Origin: Pseudopyrenochaeta lycopersici
Taxonomy: Eukaryota; Ascomycota; Dothideomycetes; Pleosporales; Pseudopyrenochaetaceae
Direction of reading: 5' to 3'
Assembly (NCBI GenBank): GCA_003313425.1
Contig: NHZP01000038.1
Span: forward strand, 232,501 to 281,502
DNA length: 49,002 nucleotides
Part shown: positions 1-10,200 of the stretch, piece after piece
Position numbering within the stretch: the stretch's first letter is position 1
Layout: each line of letters opens with the position of its first letter
Made by a program: the position numbers and the translations under genes
The notes under the pieces: generated by a model
Told to the model about the DNA's origin: nothing
The model's database searches: none
Seen by the model: the letters and a program-made list of their open reading frames with translations, nothing else

Positions 1-1105
1 GGGCACCGGCGCAATCGCCGTCTCAGTCCCCAGGCCAGAGGCCTAAACGCCCTACCACACCCCCAAAAATTAGAGCTACAGGCCGTAGCCGGCGCTTAAA
101 ACTTGGGGGAGGGGGGCAGCAGAGTTTATGAGACTCTCAGCTGCCCTCCTTATGTATTGTACGAAGGTGTTTGGGTTTGATTTTCGCGTCGCGGGGTAGA
201 AGTGTCGGAAAACACCTCGGAGCTCGGCGATTTTGTATGAGAAACCGTTTAGACATGCGCAGCCCCATACAAACCATAAACCCGTATTCGCCGAGATAGC
301 GATACTTAGAGAAATAATCCTACAGCTACGAGGCGCATGTCTACACGCTGCAGAAAAGGAAAAGTAGGCGGGGGCACCGGCGTAGTCGCCGTCTGAAGCC
401 CAAGACCGTAGTCCCTAAACGCCCTACCACAGCCCCCCAAAATAAAGCAACCGGCGGTAACCGGTGCCCAAGCTGGCTGGAGTAGAAGCAGTAGAGTGGA
501 TGGGAACCCCTGCTGCCCTCGTGTTGAAATGCCTCGGATGTCCGCAGAGAAAGGAAAAGTAGGCGGGGGCGCCAGCGTAGTCGCCGTGTCAGTCCCCAGG
601 CCAGAGGCCTAAACGCCCTTCCACACCCCCCAAGTTTCATGCAACAGGCCATAGCCGGCGCAAAAACTGGAGGGAGGGGAGGCAGCAAAGGGTATGAGAA
701 TTTCTGCTGCCCTCTTTCGTGAATTGCCTCGGATGCCCGCAGAGAAGGGAAAAGTAGGCGGGGGCGCCAGCGTGATTGCTGTCTCAGTCCCCAGGCCAGA
801 GGCCTAAACGCCCTTCCACACCCCCCAAGTTTAGAGCAACAGGCCGTAGCCGGCGCAAAAAATGGAGGGAGGGGAGGCAGCAGAGTTTATGAGAATTTCT
901 GCTGCCCTCCTTCGTGAATTGCCTCGAATGCCCGCACAGAAAAGAAAAATTAGGCGGGGGCACCAGCGTGATTGCTGTCTCAGTCCCCAGGCCAGAGGCC
1001 TAATCGCCCTACCACACCCCCCAAGTTTAGAGCAACAGGCCGTAGCCGGCGCAATAACTGGCGAGAGGGGGGCAGCAGAGTTTATGAGAATTTCTACTGC
1101 CCTCC
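1..1105. repeat. 195-bp GC-rich tandem repeat, about five units
   Basis: Units start near positions 1 (truncated), 370, 565, 760 and 956, giving a period of 195-196 bp. Each opens with a G-run followed by a CACC or CGCC motif, passes an AGGCCAGAGGCCT-like palindrome, and ends with a purine-rich block and an inverted repeat, GGCAGCAGA against TCTGCTGCC, that could form a hairpin. The first unit is separated from the other four by a copy of repeat R at 151-316. Short open frames exist here, but they follow the repeat and look like no protein family. There is no RIP-like decay although the units are repeated; each is below the roughly 400-bp length usually needed for RIP. Confidence 0.8.
151..316 (+). 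repeat. Dispersed repeat R, copy 1
   Basis: About 165 bp starting TATGTATTGTACGAAGG and containing an internal inverted repeat, AGGTGTTT against AAACACCT. Similar copies lie at 1107-1272, 1766-1879 (cut by an LTR) and 11680-11840. The last copy is in the 3' untranslated part of the chromovirus, so this copy may come from a related element or may be an independent subtelomeric repeat. Nothing in it reads as a gene. Confidence 0.75.
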
Positions 1106-1106
1106 T

Positions 1107-1272
1107 TATGTATTGTACGAAGGTGTTTGGGTTCGATTTTCGCGTCGCGGGGTAGAAGTGTCGGAAAACACCTCGGAGCTCGGCGATTTTGTATGGGAAA
1201 CCGTTTAGACATGCGCAGCCCCATACAAACCATAAACCCGTATTCGCCGAGATAGCGATACTTAGAGAAATA
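1107..1272 (+). repeat. Dispersed repeat R, copy 2
   Basis: Nearly the same as copy 1 through the CGCGTCGCGGGG core and the CATGCGCAGCCCCATACAAA segment. It directly follows the fifth 195-bp unit, repeating the unit-then-R order seen at the left edge, so unit-plus-R may be a higher-order repeat. Confidence 0.75.
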
Positions 1273-1437
1273 TCCCTGCATGTAACCTTTCAAAGTTACT
1301 GGACGCACGCATTTAATCTTGTAACCTGTCAAAGTTACTAGACGCATGTATTTAATCTTAGAATCTCTCGAAGTTACTGGACGCACGCATTTAATGAGCG
1401 CCGTACTGCAGCCAGCGAGGTTACTGGACGCAGCGAT
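1273..1437 (+). repeat. Short tandem repeats sharing the LTR core motif
   Basis: Four copies of a core close to AGTTACTRGACGCA lie at 1294-1307, 1333-1346, 1372-1385 and 1419-1432, spaced 39, 39 and 47 bp. The same core is repeated two or three times at about 37-bp spacing inside every chromovirus LTR of the window. These copies are outside any LTR, and the sequence between cores differs from the LTR (GCATTTAATCTT in place of the GGTGAAAGG block). Confidence 0.7.
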
Positions 1438-1448
1438 TTGACTGCGCA

Positions 1449-1721
1449 GCCATTGCGCCTAGGTAGGCTGCTTCTGCGCCCCGGTACGCCGCTACCACGC
1501 CCAAGTGGGCTGCCGTTGGGCCTGGGTGGGCCGCTGTTGCACCCAGGTAGCCTGCTTCGGCGCCCAAGTGGACTGGCGTTGCGCCTAGGTACGCCGCTGC
1601 TGCGCCCAGGTACGCCGCTACCACGCCCAAGTGGGCTGCCGTTGCGCCTGGGTAGGCAGCTGTCGCGCCTGGGTGGGCCGCTGTTGCGCCCAGGTAGCCA
1701 GCTTCGGCGCCCAGATAGGCT
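1449..1721. repeat. 21-bp GC-rich minisatellite, 13 units
   Basis: Thirteen units of exactly 21 bp, such as GCTGTTGCGCCCAGGTAGCC plus one base. Units 3 and 9 are identical. As 21 is a multiple of three, several frames stay open through the array; one minus-strand frame gives a heptapeptide repeat of roughly Tyr/His-Leu/Pro-Gly-Ala-x-Ala-Ala. I treat that as a by-product, because the frame has no flanking coding signal and both strands are equally open. The array ends in a run of A near 1725. Confidence 0.85.
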
Positions 1722-1765
1722 GCTAAAAAAAAATTCAAGCTTCTCTGCATTTATTTGTCTCTTCT

Positions 1766-1881
1766 TATGTATTATACGAAGGTGTTTGGGTTTGGTTTTC
1801 GCGTCGCGGGGTAGAAGTGTCGGAAAACACCTCGGAGCTCGGCGATTTTGTATGGCAAACCGTTTAGACATGCGCAGCCTC
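1766..1881 (+). repeat. Dispersed repeat R, copy 3, truncated by LTR1
   Basis: Matches copies 1 and 2 from TATGTATTATACGAAGG to CATGCGCAGCC and then stops where LTR1 begins at 1882. The missing right half is not found on the far side of LTR1, where the TLH3 fragment starts. So this is not a simple LTR insertion; a rearrangement has occurred at the LTR. Confidence 0.7.
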
Positions 1882-2183
1882 TGTCAGGGTTCAATCCTTT
1901 CAGGTTACTAGACGCAGGTGAAAGGGTTCAATCCTTCCAAGTTACTAGACGCAGGTGAAAGGTAACGATCCTGCCAAGTTACTAGACGCAGGTGAAAGGT
2001 AACTGTTACCTCTTACCTTTCACCAAGCTAGGTAACTGGATCGGGACTAGCCTGCTCTAGCTCATGTATATAGGCAGCACCTCTCCCCCGAAGGTGAGAG
2101 GTATCTGCTATTTTGTCCATTTCCTTTTAAATTGAGTTTCTTCAACTAAGACCGTCCCAACTGTGCGTGTTGACTGCCTTACA
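1882..2183 (+). mobile_element. Chromovirus LTR1 (solo, 302-bp form)
   Basis: Begins TGTCAGGG and ends GCCTTACA, a 5'-TG...CA-3' LTR. This is the long form, with three copies of a roughly 37-bp motif built on GTTACTAGACGCAGGTGAAAGG. It differs from LTRs 4-6 by one base (CTCATG in place of CTTATG). Left flank GCCTC and right flank CCTAA do not match, so there is no target-site duplication. Internal landmarks are a 12-bp inverted repeat (GGTGAAAGGTAA against TTACCTTTCACC) and a TATATAGG box. Confidence 0.9.
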
Positions 2184-4264
2184 CCTAAGGCCTTCTTCCT
2201 ACTTACTACGATACTTAGCGTCTAGCTGCCTAGCGAGTTACCTAAACTCTACCTTAAGGTCTACTATTATAAGTAATAACTAGCGCTAGAGCGCCTGCTT
2301 CTCTTACTACGCTATTATCTCTGCGCAGATACTAGGGTGCATGCGACTGTCCTCTTAGGCGGAGGCAAACTCTAGTATATAATACTAGTCTATGCTTACG
2401 CGCTAGAACTCTTCCTACTTAACTATAGTCTAAAAGGGAGACTCTATTATAGAGCGGCTGTAGTTACCTTCCTTAGTTTAAAGGCTGTAACCTAACTATA
2501 ACGCTCGCGCATAGCTTGTTGTAGGCGCTTTATTCTAGTAGAGCACTTCTAGCTAGTTGCGTGCCTGTCTATCTTTTACTAGCTCTTAGTAGATAGCTAG
2601 GTAGGTATACTACTAGGCGCGGGTGCTGAGAGCAGCGCTCATATACTAGAAGGTCTGCTCGCGCAGGACGCAGCGTATGCGATTAGTACCCTAGTACCTG
2701 TCTAGGTTAGCTAATTATGCCTTCTTATAGTTAGCATCGCCGTACTTATCTCTATTATTACTCTCTTCGCTATTACTCTTATCCTCCTACTACTCCTCTA
2801 GTTCTAGCTCCTAGATAAAAGTAGTAGGGCAGGTAACGCTGTTATACAGTATCTAGAGATTGTCTATAAATAGTTAGCTAAGCCTAAGGAAGTATATTAC
2901 TAGCTTACTTACCTCCTAAGGAACGTAGTAGTAGATAGTCTTAACACGCTTACTAAAGCTGTACCCCTTATAGTACGTAGTAGTAAAGGATACTAGACTA
3001 CCTTCTATAAACACCCCTTAGCACCTAGCCCTATCTGCGCTGTTCTCGCACTATATTAATGTAATCTCTGTCCCGTGCGCAGGTGCACTAGCAGAGAGGT
3101 GCACAAGGGTAAAGAGGCTCTCTTTAAATTAACGCACACCCTTTATGTACCTAGCTACAGCGTCGTCGCGCTATAGCGTCCGCTCTAGCTGCTGCATACT
3201 ATCTATCCTATAGATAAATCTCTCCCTTAGCGGGGCCTCCTCTAATACCTAGTCTAGAAGCTAGTCTTACTAACTATCTAGTTAGTTACTAGGGTGCTTT
3301 AGAAAGCTCTAGCTCGTAGCTGCTTAGCTAGCTAGTTAACGAGTTTACCTACAAACACCTCTAGAAGCGTAGTGCTCCTAGGCCGCACATAGTCCGTATT
3401 ATCTAGATCTAAGAGTAGGACGTCCCTAAGTAACTATATTCGCGCTGTCTTACACAGCCCCTTAACTATAGACTAGAGGTTAGCTAGTAAAAAGCTCTGC
3501 TTATTAATAAGAAGACAGTCTCTATCCTACAACACGATACTAGGAATGTTACATCGCCCTGCCTGTATTCTAGCTAGCGTACGCAAGCGCAGCATTTAAT
3601 TTATAGGACTAGGCGTGCCTTTAAAGTTAGACAGCGTTAAAAACTATTTAGCTATGTCCCTAACTAGCTTATAGGCAGTAGGTACTATATTAGAGTCTTT
3701 CTAAAGCGCTTTATCTCGCTAGCAGCAGGCATAATGTACTATAAGCGCTTTTAAGGTAGTAATTAGAGTAGATAGTGTTAGTAAGAACTCGTGCGCTAGA
3801 ACCTACCTACCGCCGTAGTAATTAGGCTTAAGGCTGAGGATAGCTACCCCGCTCAGCAAGGCGCTCTTATGCTTATTATCTAGCAGCGTATAGTTAAGTA
3901 GGGCGATCTAAAGACGCAGATATTACTCTTCTAGCCGCCCCTTCTTTACAGTATTAGCAGAGTGCGCAATTTACTAGAGTAACTATAGAAGCGCGTCTTA
4001 CGTGCTAGTAAGCTTATATAGCAGCTAGTTAGCTTAACTGTTTATGCGCTATAGGTAGTAGAGGATACTTACTAGCTTCTAGCTGTACTTCTTAATCGTG
4101 CGGACTTAATACCTTGCGTAGAAGGGCCGCTTGTTTAACTCTGCGCCCGCCTCGCGTTACTTTATAATCTCTAGCGTAAATCTGCTTATAACCTCTACCT
4201 AGCTACTATTAAAGGCTTTCTGTATTAGCTACTTTATAGCTTTATAAACATCGCGTAAGCCTGT
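2184..4264 (-). pseudogene. TLH3: RIP-decayed fragment of the telomere-linked recombinase-helicase gene
   Basis: The reverse complement lines up base for base with 40140-42221 of the intact gene TLH1: 2,081 bp against 2,082 bp, so at most one net indel. It corresponds to TLH1 codons 246-939, which includes the whole tyrosine-recombinase-like domain and stops about 14 codons before the helicase Walker A. Differences I checked are C-to-T or G-to-A, mostly making TpA, the RIP pattern, and they fill every frame with stops. Both ends coincide exactly with LTR ends (1882-2183 and 4265-4529), so the fragment occupies the place of an element's internal region although it is antisense to the LTRs. The likely cause is recombination between LTRs that had inserted in a helicase copy; capture by a retroelement is the alternative. 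It is not expected to make protein. Confidence 0.93.
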
Positions 4265-4529
4265 TGTCAGGGTTCAATCCTTTCAGGTTACTAGACGCAG
4301 GTGAAAGGGTTCAATCCTGCCAAGTTACTAGACGCAGGTGAAAGGTAACTGTTACCTCTTACCTTTCACCAAGCTAGGTAACTGGATCGGGACTAGCCTG
4401 CTCTAGCTTATGTATATAGGCAGCACCTCTCCCCCGAAGGTGAGAGGTATCTGCTATTTTGTCCATTTCCTTTTAAATTGAGTTTCTTCAACTAAGACCG
4501 TCCCAACTGTGCGTGTTGACTGCCTTACA
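4265..4529 (+). mobile_element. Chromovirus 5' LTR (LTR2, 265-bp form)
   Basis: TGTCAGGG...GCCTTACA, identical over its full length to the 3' LTR. This short form has two copies of the 37-bp motif. It carries a TATA box at 4413-4418. The segment 4449-4458 (ATCTGCTATT), 36 bp downstream of the TATA start, is complementary to the primer site after the LTR, which suggests transcription starts about there. Confidence 0.93.
4413..4418 (+). promoter_or_regulatory. TATA box in the 5' LTR
   Basis: TATATA inside TGTATATAGG, conserved in all six LTR copies. It is the only good TATA box in the LTR and would drive the genomic transcript of the chromovirus. Confidence 0.55.
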
Positions 4530-5214
4530 TAATAGCAGATCATACAGCGCTTTGGCTCCTCTCCGTGGTTGACACACAGTTGCTTGAGCTGTTACCCCTT
4601 AGGTGAGTTTAACAGTAAGGTGGTACTAACGTACTAGGACCAGATCCTATCCCCCCTCGGTTGAGCTTTGGGATAGCCCTCGCACGATAGTCGATTTACG
4701 GTGCTATCCTCTGCTGCCAGTTTGGCCAAAATTTTGCAAGCTATTCCCCCTCGGTTGAGCTTTGGAATAGCCCAGAATTTGCCAGGTTTCCTTGCCGGTA
4801 ACCTGTTTCGCACCTCAGTGCCTGCGCTTTGCGCCACCTGAACGCTAGGATTGTTGTCAACAAGACACGTCCTATTGTTCCCTTCCTTGAATAGGAACAC
4901 TCTGGGGATTACTCCCACTTTCACACACCACAGTCTGTGCGTGTGTTTTGATTGCGCGCACGTGCCGCCTCAAGCACGCATTCACCCTCCAAAACTTCCC
5001 GATCGGGTAATTCTCCGAACTTGGCCTGTGCACGACACTCCTAAGTATTTGTCCCGGTCCCAGCAACCTCACCCAACCAACAACACCACTCAACTGACAG
5101 TTAAATCTCAAGTCTGCTTACTAAAGCTCAAGGATTCCCTCCAGTTTCACTTCAACTTTTACTTTCACCGCTACAGCTACTCTTACTTCCATCTGACCTT
5201 CTTTGTTCAGCCCG
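4530..5214 (+). other. Chromovirus 5' leader (untranslated)
   Basis: About 685 bp between the 5' LTR and the gag ATG. It contains the primer site, two imperfect direct copies of a CCCCTCGGTTGAGCTTTGG segment about 95 bp apart (4652 and 4747 regions) and pyrimidine-rich sequence before gag. Small open frames on both strands show no recognisable product. Confidence 0.7.
4531..4540 (+). promoter_or_regulatory. Probable self-priming primer-binding site
   Basis: AATAGCAGAT begins one base after the 5' LTR and is perfectly complementary to ATCTGCTATT at 4449-4458 in the LTR. In the Tf1/sushi group the 5' end of the retroelement mRNA folds back onto the PBS and primes minus-strand synthesis in place of a tRNA. 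Length (10 nt), position beside the LTR and the place of the complement 36 bp after the TATA box all fit. I found no convincing tRNA 3'-end complement here. Confidence 0.7.
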
Positions 5215-7200
5215 ATGGCAGACAGCTCTCACAACGAAGGGTCCTCTAGCCAGCGGCCCAAATTTCAAGCCCATCAGAAAGACGACGCGTCAGCCAAAAC
5301 ACAGGCGGCTCGTGATCGACTTGGGGAAAAGGCTCGTCAACGCCAGGAGAAGAACAAGAATAAGGCCATGGAGGATTCAGAACCAGTCATCTCAGAAAAC
5401 CCTGTTGTTGAAGACGTAGAGTACCCTGAATTTGCGCTGACAAGCTCCCGTGCCAACTTGTTGACTGAGGAAGTTGATCCACATTCCTTCTCTCGCGATA
5501 CGACACAGCGTGCTAAGGGAGCTCATCAGATGCAGCTACGTAAGGAAGCTGCTGATCTGGGTCTCCCTGAGGACTTCAATGACTATCTTCCTCCAGGTAG
5601 CCTTCCAGGTTTGCTACTATCCGCGAGCTCAAGTCTACCTGCTTCTATTCGGCGATTGGCACCCTTAGGCATCCGGCTCGTAAAGAACCACCCCAGTGAG
5701 TTCTTAAGCCTTGAGCCTACGCAACTTGCACGCCTGACAACACTATTCGGGTGTGCCCTGCATGCTCTCAACGAGGATAAGAAGTCATTAGAGACACACT
5801 ACCTCGACGCTTCCACTCTGAAGCAGGAACTGACCGAACAACAACGCAGCTTCACTCAACAAAAGGATGAGCTAGTCAAAGAATACAACAAGCTCGGCGA
5901 GCAGTGGAACAAGCTCGTCGCTGACTACAAGACCTTAGAAGGTTCGTTGCAAGAAATCAAGAACGAGCGTGACTCCGCGTTGCGCGACCGTCTGTTGTCT
6001 AGCTCTCCCAAGGTTTCAGGCCTCACTGGACTCACTCCATTGCAGCCAGCCCCAGGAGCTACGAATGAGCCTCTGCTAGGAGGAATGAGTACGCCTACAC
6101 GAATCCTCCCACGAGGTAACGCAGCGGGCGGTATTCTCAATGAGTTTGGTTCCCCTCAGCGTGTTCCGCTCTCGACTGACCTTCCTCTTACTCGCGAATA
6201 CCGAACATCCCTGGGCGACACAGTAACGCTAAGCCCTTATCTAACTAAGCTCTACTATGAGATTGAGGGGTTACATCGGTTCTCGTCCATGAAGAACAAG
6301 CAAATTCGGGTGCCTCCAGTGTACTCTGGGGGTCCTGATCTTCATGGGTGGATTACGAAGATGCTCAACTATTTCAAAAACAACGGGTTAGACTGGCAAC
6401 ATAACGACATGCGAGCACAATTTATCTTTCAAGCCACTAGCAGTTCTGCTCAAACCTTGCTGCGAGAGCCTGATGGGTTTTCATGTCAATATGAGGACGA
6501 CTTTGAGTGTTTTTATGTCCTCGACTCCATCTTTGGCGACCGCAACCACTACGTTACAGCGGAACAGCGATATGATGCTTTGGTCTTCCCAGAACGTGGC
6601 TCGCCAGAATACCCTACCACAGTTAAAGCATGGGCTCTGTTCCAGACAGAGTTCAACGCTATCGCCACTCAGCTCGGATGGATTGCCGTGACTCGAGCGT
6701 ACAAGCTTCGGGCCAAGCTTCCAGGCTATCTCCAACAGAGCCTTAGCAGCGCGCCCGCTGTCCATACCGCTGCTGACTTCCAATCTCTTTGCAATACAAT
6801 CGACAATGCATGTCAGAGCTACGACCTCTGGCAATTGCCTCAGTATCTCGCCAATCGAACAAAGGGGCGTAACGCGCCAGCCAGACCAAGCCTGGCACCG
6901 CCTCGTAAATTTGTTCCAAGGACGGCGGCGGATGAGCCCATTAAGAAAGCCAGTGAGCCTGCTCCAGGCCCACGTCCGTCGTTTAAAGACAATAGAATAG
7001 GTGACCACAAGCCAGCTGACGGTCCCAAGCCTTACAACGCGGACTCCAGCCGTAACCAGTATCGAGGAAATCCGCGCGGTAACTCAGCCACTAATCGTTA
7101 CGTGCACGCAAGCCCAGAGACTGGTGACTCCGACTACGAAGAAGCCTCTGACAGCGACAGTGACGAAGCTGAGGTCGTTGTTCATTCGGGGGAAGAGTAA
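5215..7200 (+). CDS. Gag polyprotein of the chromovirus
   Basis: Structural capsid precursor of the retrotransposon, 661 residues, assembling the cytoplasmic particle. I start it at ATG 5215 (MADSSHNEG); the frame is open a little further upstream but has no earlier ATG nearby. Residues 1-60 are hydrophilic and charged. About 189-260 is a strong heptad, Lys/Glu/Gln-rich coiled coil. About 365-535 matches a retrotransposon Gag/capsid core (VPPVYSGGPDLHGW, then a helical region with GDRNHYVTAEQRY). The tail is basic and Pro-rich, then very acidic (SDSDSDEAE). No CCHC zinc knuckle is visible, unlike most Ty3/gypsy Gags but as in Tf1-like elements. The gene overlaps pol by 28 nt in the -1 frame and ends just before a hairpin. 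No stops or RIP damage. Confidence 0.93.
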   Translation: MADSSHNEGSSSQRPKFQAHQKDDASAKTQAARDRLGEKARQRQEKNKNKAMEDSEPVISENPVVEDVEYPEFALTSSRANLLTEEVDPHSFSRDTTQRAKGAHQMQLRKEAADLGLPEDFNDYLPPGSLPGLLLSASSSLPASIRRLAPLGIRLVKNHPSEFLSLEPTQLARLTTLFGCALHALNEDKKSLETHYLDASTLKQELTEQQRSFTQQKDELVKEYNKLGEQWNKLVADYKTLEGSLQEIKNERDSALRDRLLSSSPKVSGLTGLTPLQPAPGATNEPLLGGMSTPTRILPRGNAAGGILNEFGSPQRVPLSTDLPLTREYRTSLGDTVTLSPYLTKLYYEIEGLHRFSSMKNKQIRVPPVYSGGPDLHGWITKMLNYFKNNGLDWQHNDMRAQFIFQATSSSAQTLLREPDGFSCQYEDDFECFYVLDSIFGDRNHYVTAEQRYDALVFPERGSPEYPTTVKAWALFQTEFNAIATQLGWIAVTRAYKLRAKLPGYLQQSLSSAPAVHTAADFQSLCNTIDNACQSYDLWQLPQYLANRTKGRNAPARPSLAPPRKFVPRTAADEPIKKASEPAPGPRPSFKDNRIGDHKPADGPKPYNADSSRNQYRGNPRGNSATNRYVHASPETGDSDYEEASDSDSDEAEVVVHSGEE

Positions 7201-10200
7201 CCCCAGACAAAAGTCCTTCGTCTGGGGTCAACAATCGGTCTTGGGAAACCGCGCTGGCTGCTACTTACCAGGGCGGCATACACAAGCCCGTGGCGCAGGC
7301 ACTCCTGCGACGCACGCAGGCTGTCTGGAAAGACAAGCTGTGTCTAGACAGCCCGGACCAGTTCGCTTTCACGAGCATGATCGGACAACGAGAAAACGCC
7401 CCCCACGTCGCCCGGACATTGGCAGACGACGGGGCAGATGCGAACTTTATCTCACAGCGGTTCCTCCAGCTCACCCGGGGGTTCCAACTAATTCCTCTCA
7501 TTACGCCCATTGTGTGCGAAGGATACGAAGGCGTTGCTTCGGAATCCATTACTCACAGGGTTGAATTCTACATGAAAATCGATTCCCACTTTGAGCACAC
7601 TTCCGCCTATGTTCTCAACCAGTGTGGGGCCTTTGACCTGGTGTTGGGATTCCGCTGGAGGAAACTGCACGCACCACGCTTTGACTACCGTCAGGGTACG
7701 ATCGAATTCCCTGACGCATACTGCCAAACAGAATGCTGGCAACACTCGCATACACCACGAGTCGTCTGCGAGCGAGCCACGCCTGACGCCTCCACACAGC
7801 CCAGTTCCTCTACAGATAGCAGGAATGAAGGCAAGACTAGCCGACGACAGGCAAAGTTGGATACCGCAGCCCCAGCAAAGCCAGACGACGAACACCAAGT
7901 ACCACACCAGCAAACTAAACCTGCGGTGGGCATTAAGGTCGTCTCGCTAAGAGCTATTCGGGCGTTTGCCAAACGAAAAAACCACCCTCTGTTCATGATG
8001 GTTCGTCGCTCACCACCAGGAGCGTCACGGAAAATCCGTCGCGCAGCGGCACAAAAGGACTATGATAAGTTCTTCGACCCTCCTAAGGAAGTCTCGTTGA
8101 AAGACATCCTGCCTCCGCACCTGCTCAAGGAATATGCCTCGATTATTCCTGTGTTCGACAAAGCAGCCGCGGCTAAGCTCCCAGATCACTCAGAACATGA
8201 CCATGAGATCAAGCTTAAGCCGGGAGCTAAGGTGCCTAATCATCGAGCAAGACCATTTTCTGGTGAACAGTTTGAAGCTATTGAGCAATATGTTCGGGAG
8301 ATGGAGGCCCGGGATTTCATCTTCCAGGGACCCTCTGCTGCACGAAATAACTTGCTCATCGTTGCCAAACCTGGCGGTGGCATCCGAGTCTGCGTGGATT
8401 ATCGAGACCTTAACGAAGCCTCCGTTAAGGATCGATACCCAATTCCTTTCTTCCGCGAGACTTTGGCTAAGCTCAACAAAGCTGTTATCTTTTCTAAATT
8501 CGATGTCGTGCACGCTTTTCATCGAATTCGCATGAAGCCTGGTTCAGAGTGGCTCACTGCTTTCTCTACGCGTCAGGGCACTTATCAATACCGCGTAATG
8601 CCTATGGGCCTCTGTAATGCTCCAGCCACGTTTCAAAGGGCAATTAACAGCGCTCTTTTTGAGTACCTCGACAAGTTTTGTACTGCCTATCTGGACGATA
8701 TCTTGGTTTTCTCGGAATCAGTAGAAGCCCACATAGAGCATGTAAAAAAGGTGCTTACGCGCCTTAAGGAAAAAGGGTTCTATGTGGACCCGCGCAAATC
8801 GGAATTTCACACAGACCGCATCAAGTTCCTGGGTATGATGATCACGAACAAGGGCATTGAAATTGACCCGGAGAAGATCGAGGCCGTACAGCAATGGGAA
8901 ACACCAAAGACTGCCCGAGATGTGCTCGCTTTCCTCGGGTACACTGGCTTCTCCCGGCGCTTTATCGAAGGCTACTCAAAGATAGCGTTACCGCTCACAC
9001 GCCTCGTTAAGGCTACTGTCGTGGAAAAGAAAAGTAGCAATCCTGACAAACCCGCCTACAAGAAGGTTCGTTATGAGCCGATTGTATGGGGGGAGGAGGA
9101 AGCAAAAGCTTTCGAGGCTCTTAAAACAGCATTTCGTGTAGGCGTGGTGTTAAAGCATTTCGATCCTGCTAAGCAAATCCACATCTTTACTGATGCGTCA
9201 GGATGGGCATCAGGCGGGGTCATGAAGCAATACAACGATAAGGACGTCCTACAACCCGTTGCTTTCTTTTCAAAGAAACACTCCCCAGCAGAGTGTAACT
9301 ACGACATCTACGATCTTGAACTCATGGCAATTATACGGGCATTTGAGGAATGGGAGCCTGAACTTATGGGCTCTTCTCAACCAATACAGGTGATAACGGA
9401 CCATAAGAACCTGGAATGGTTTATGACAACTAAAAAACTCAGCCGACGGCAAGCACGGTGGTCCTTGTTTCTCAGCCAGTTCGACTTCAAGATTGTCTAT
9501 GCCCCTGGGGAAACTAACGGTGAAGCGGACGCTTTGAGCCGTCGACCTCAGGATACCCCGACAGACGCAGAAGACCCTCGTCACGGTACACGGGCTGCTA
9601 TTCTCGGACCCCGAGTGCTCTCCCCGGGCATGCAACCAGCAGTTGCAACGGCCTTGCGCGCCTTAGCCCTTGGTCAACCTGAGTCCCCGGACCAAATGTC
9701 CCAGGAACAAGCCAAGGTAGTGCAATTTTGCTTTACCCGCGCTCGTGAAACAGACTTTCCTGTGGAATTCGATAACGACGATAACGATCCTACGCCCATC
9801 GACGGTACAATAGATCCTTCGCTGCCCCGTTACGAGGACGACCATCGGTCAACAGAAGAAATCCTGGACGCCGCGTACGCCGACGACGCTATGGCCAAAA
9901 AGGCCTTCGAAGCCATCGACACAGAAACCGCCAAATTGCCATCATGGTTTCACAAGAATGGCTACTATTTCTCCGCTGCAGACCTGTCAAGCACAGGTGA
10001 AGGAGCTTCCCGACGCCTGTGGATAGACAAGACTAGGCTTTACGTGCCTCCTGACCCACGGTTACGCCGACGCATTATGGAGTTGTGTCACGACCATCAA
10101 ATTGCCGGTCATAAGGGCCCTCGCAACACGTTCTTCCTTATGTACTCGCGGTATTACTGGCCAAAGATGCACCTGTCGATCAAACGGTATTGCGACGCGT

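Noticed and set aside
341..1386. Several open frames of 78-119 codons on both strands over the left repeats
   Set aside because: They follow the 195-bp unit and repeat R, recur with each copy and look like no protein family.
1374..1911. Open frames of 109-165 codons over the 21-bp minisatellite, Pro/Arg/Leu- or Ala/Gly-rich
   Set aside because: A 21-bp period without stops opens several frames at once on both strands; no sign of selection on one of them.
4530..4560. tRNA-primed PBS for the chromovirus (partial match to an initiator-tRNA-type TAGCAGA segment)
   Set aside because: Only a partial match, while the complement inside the LTR is perfect over 10 nt.
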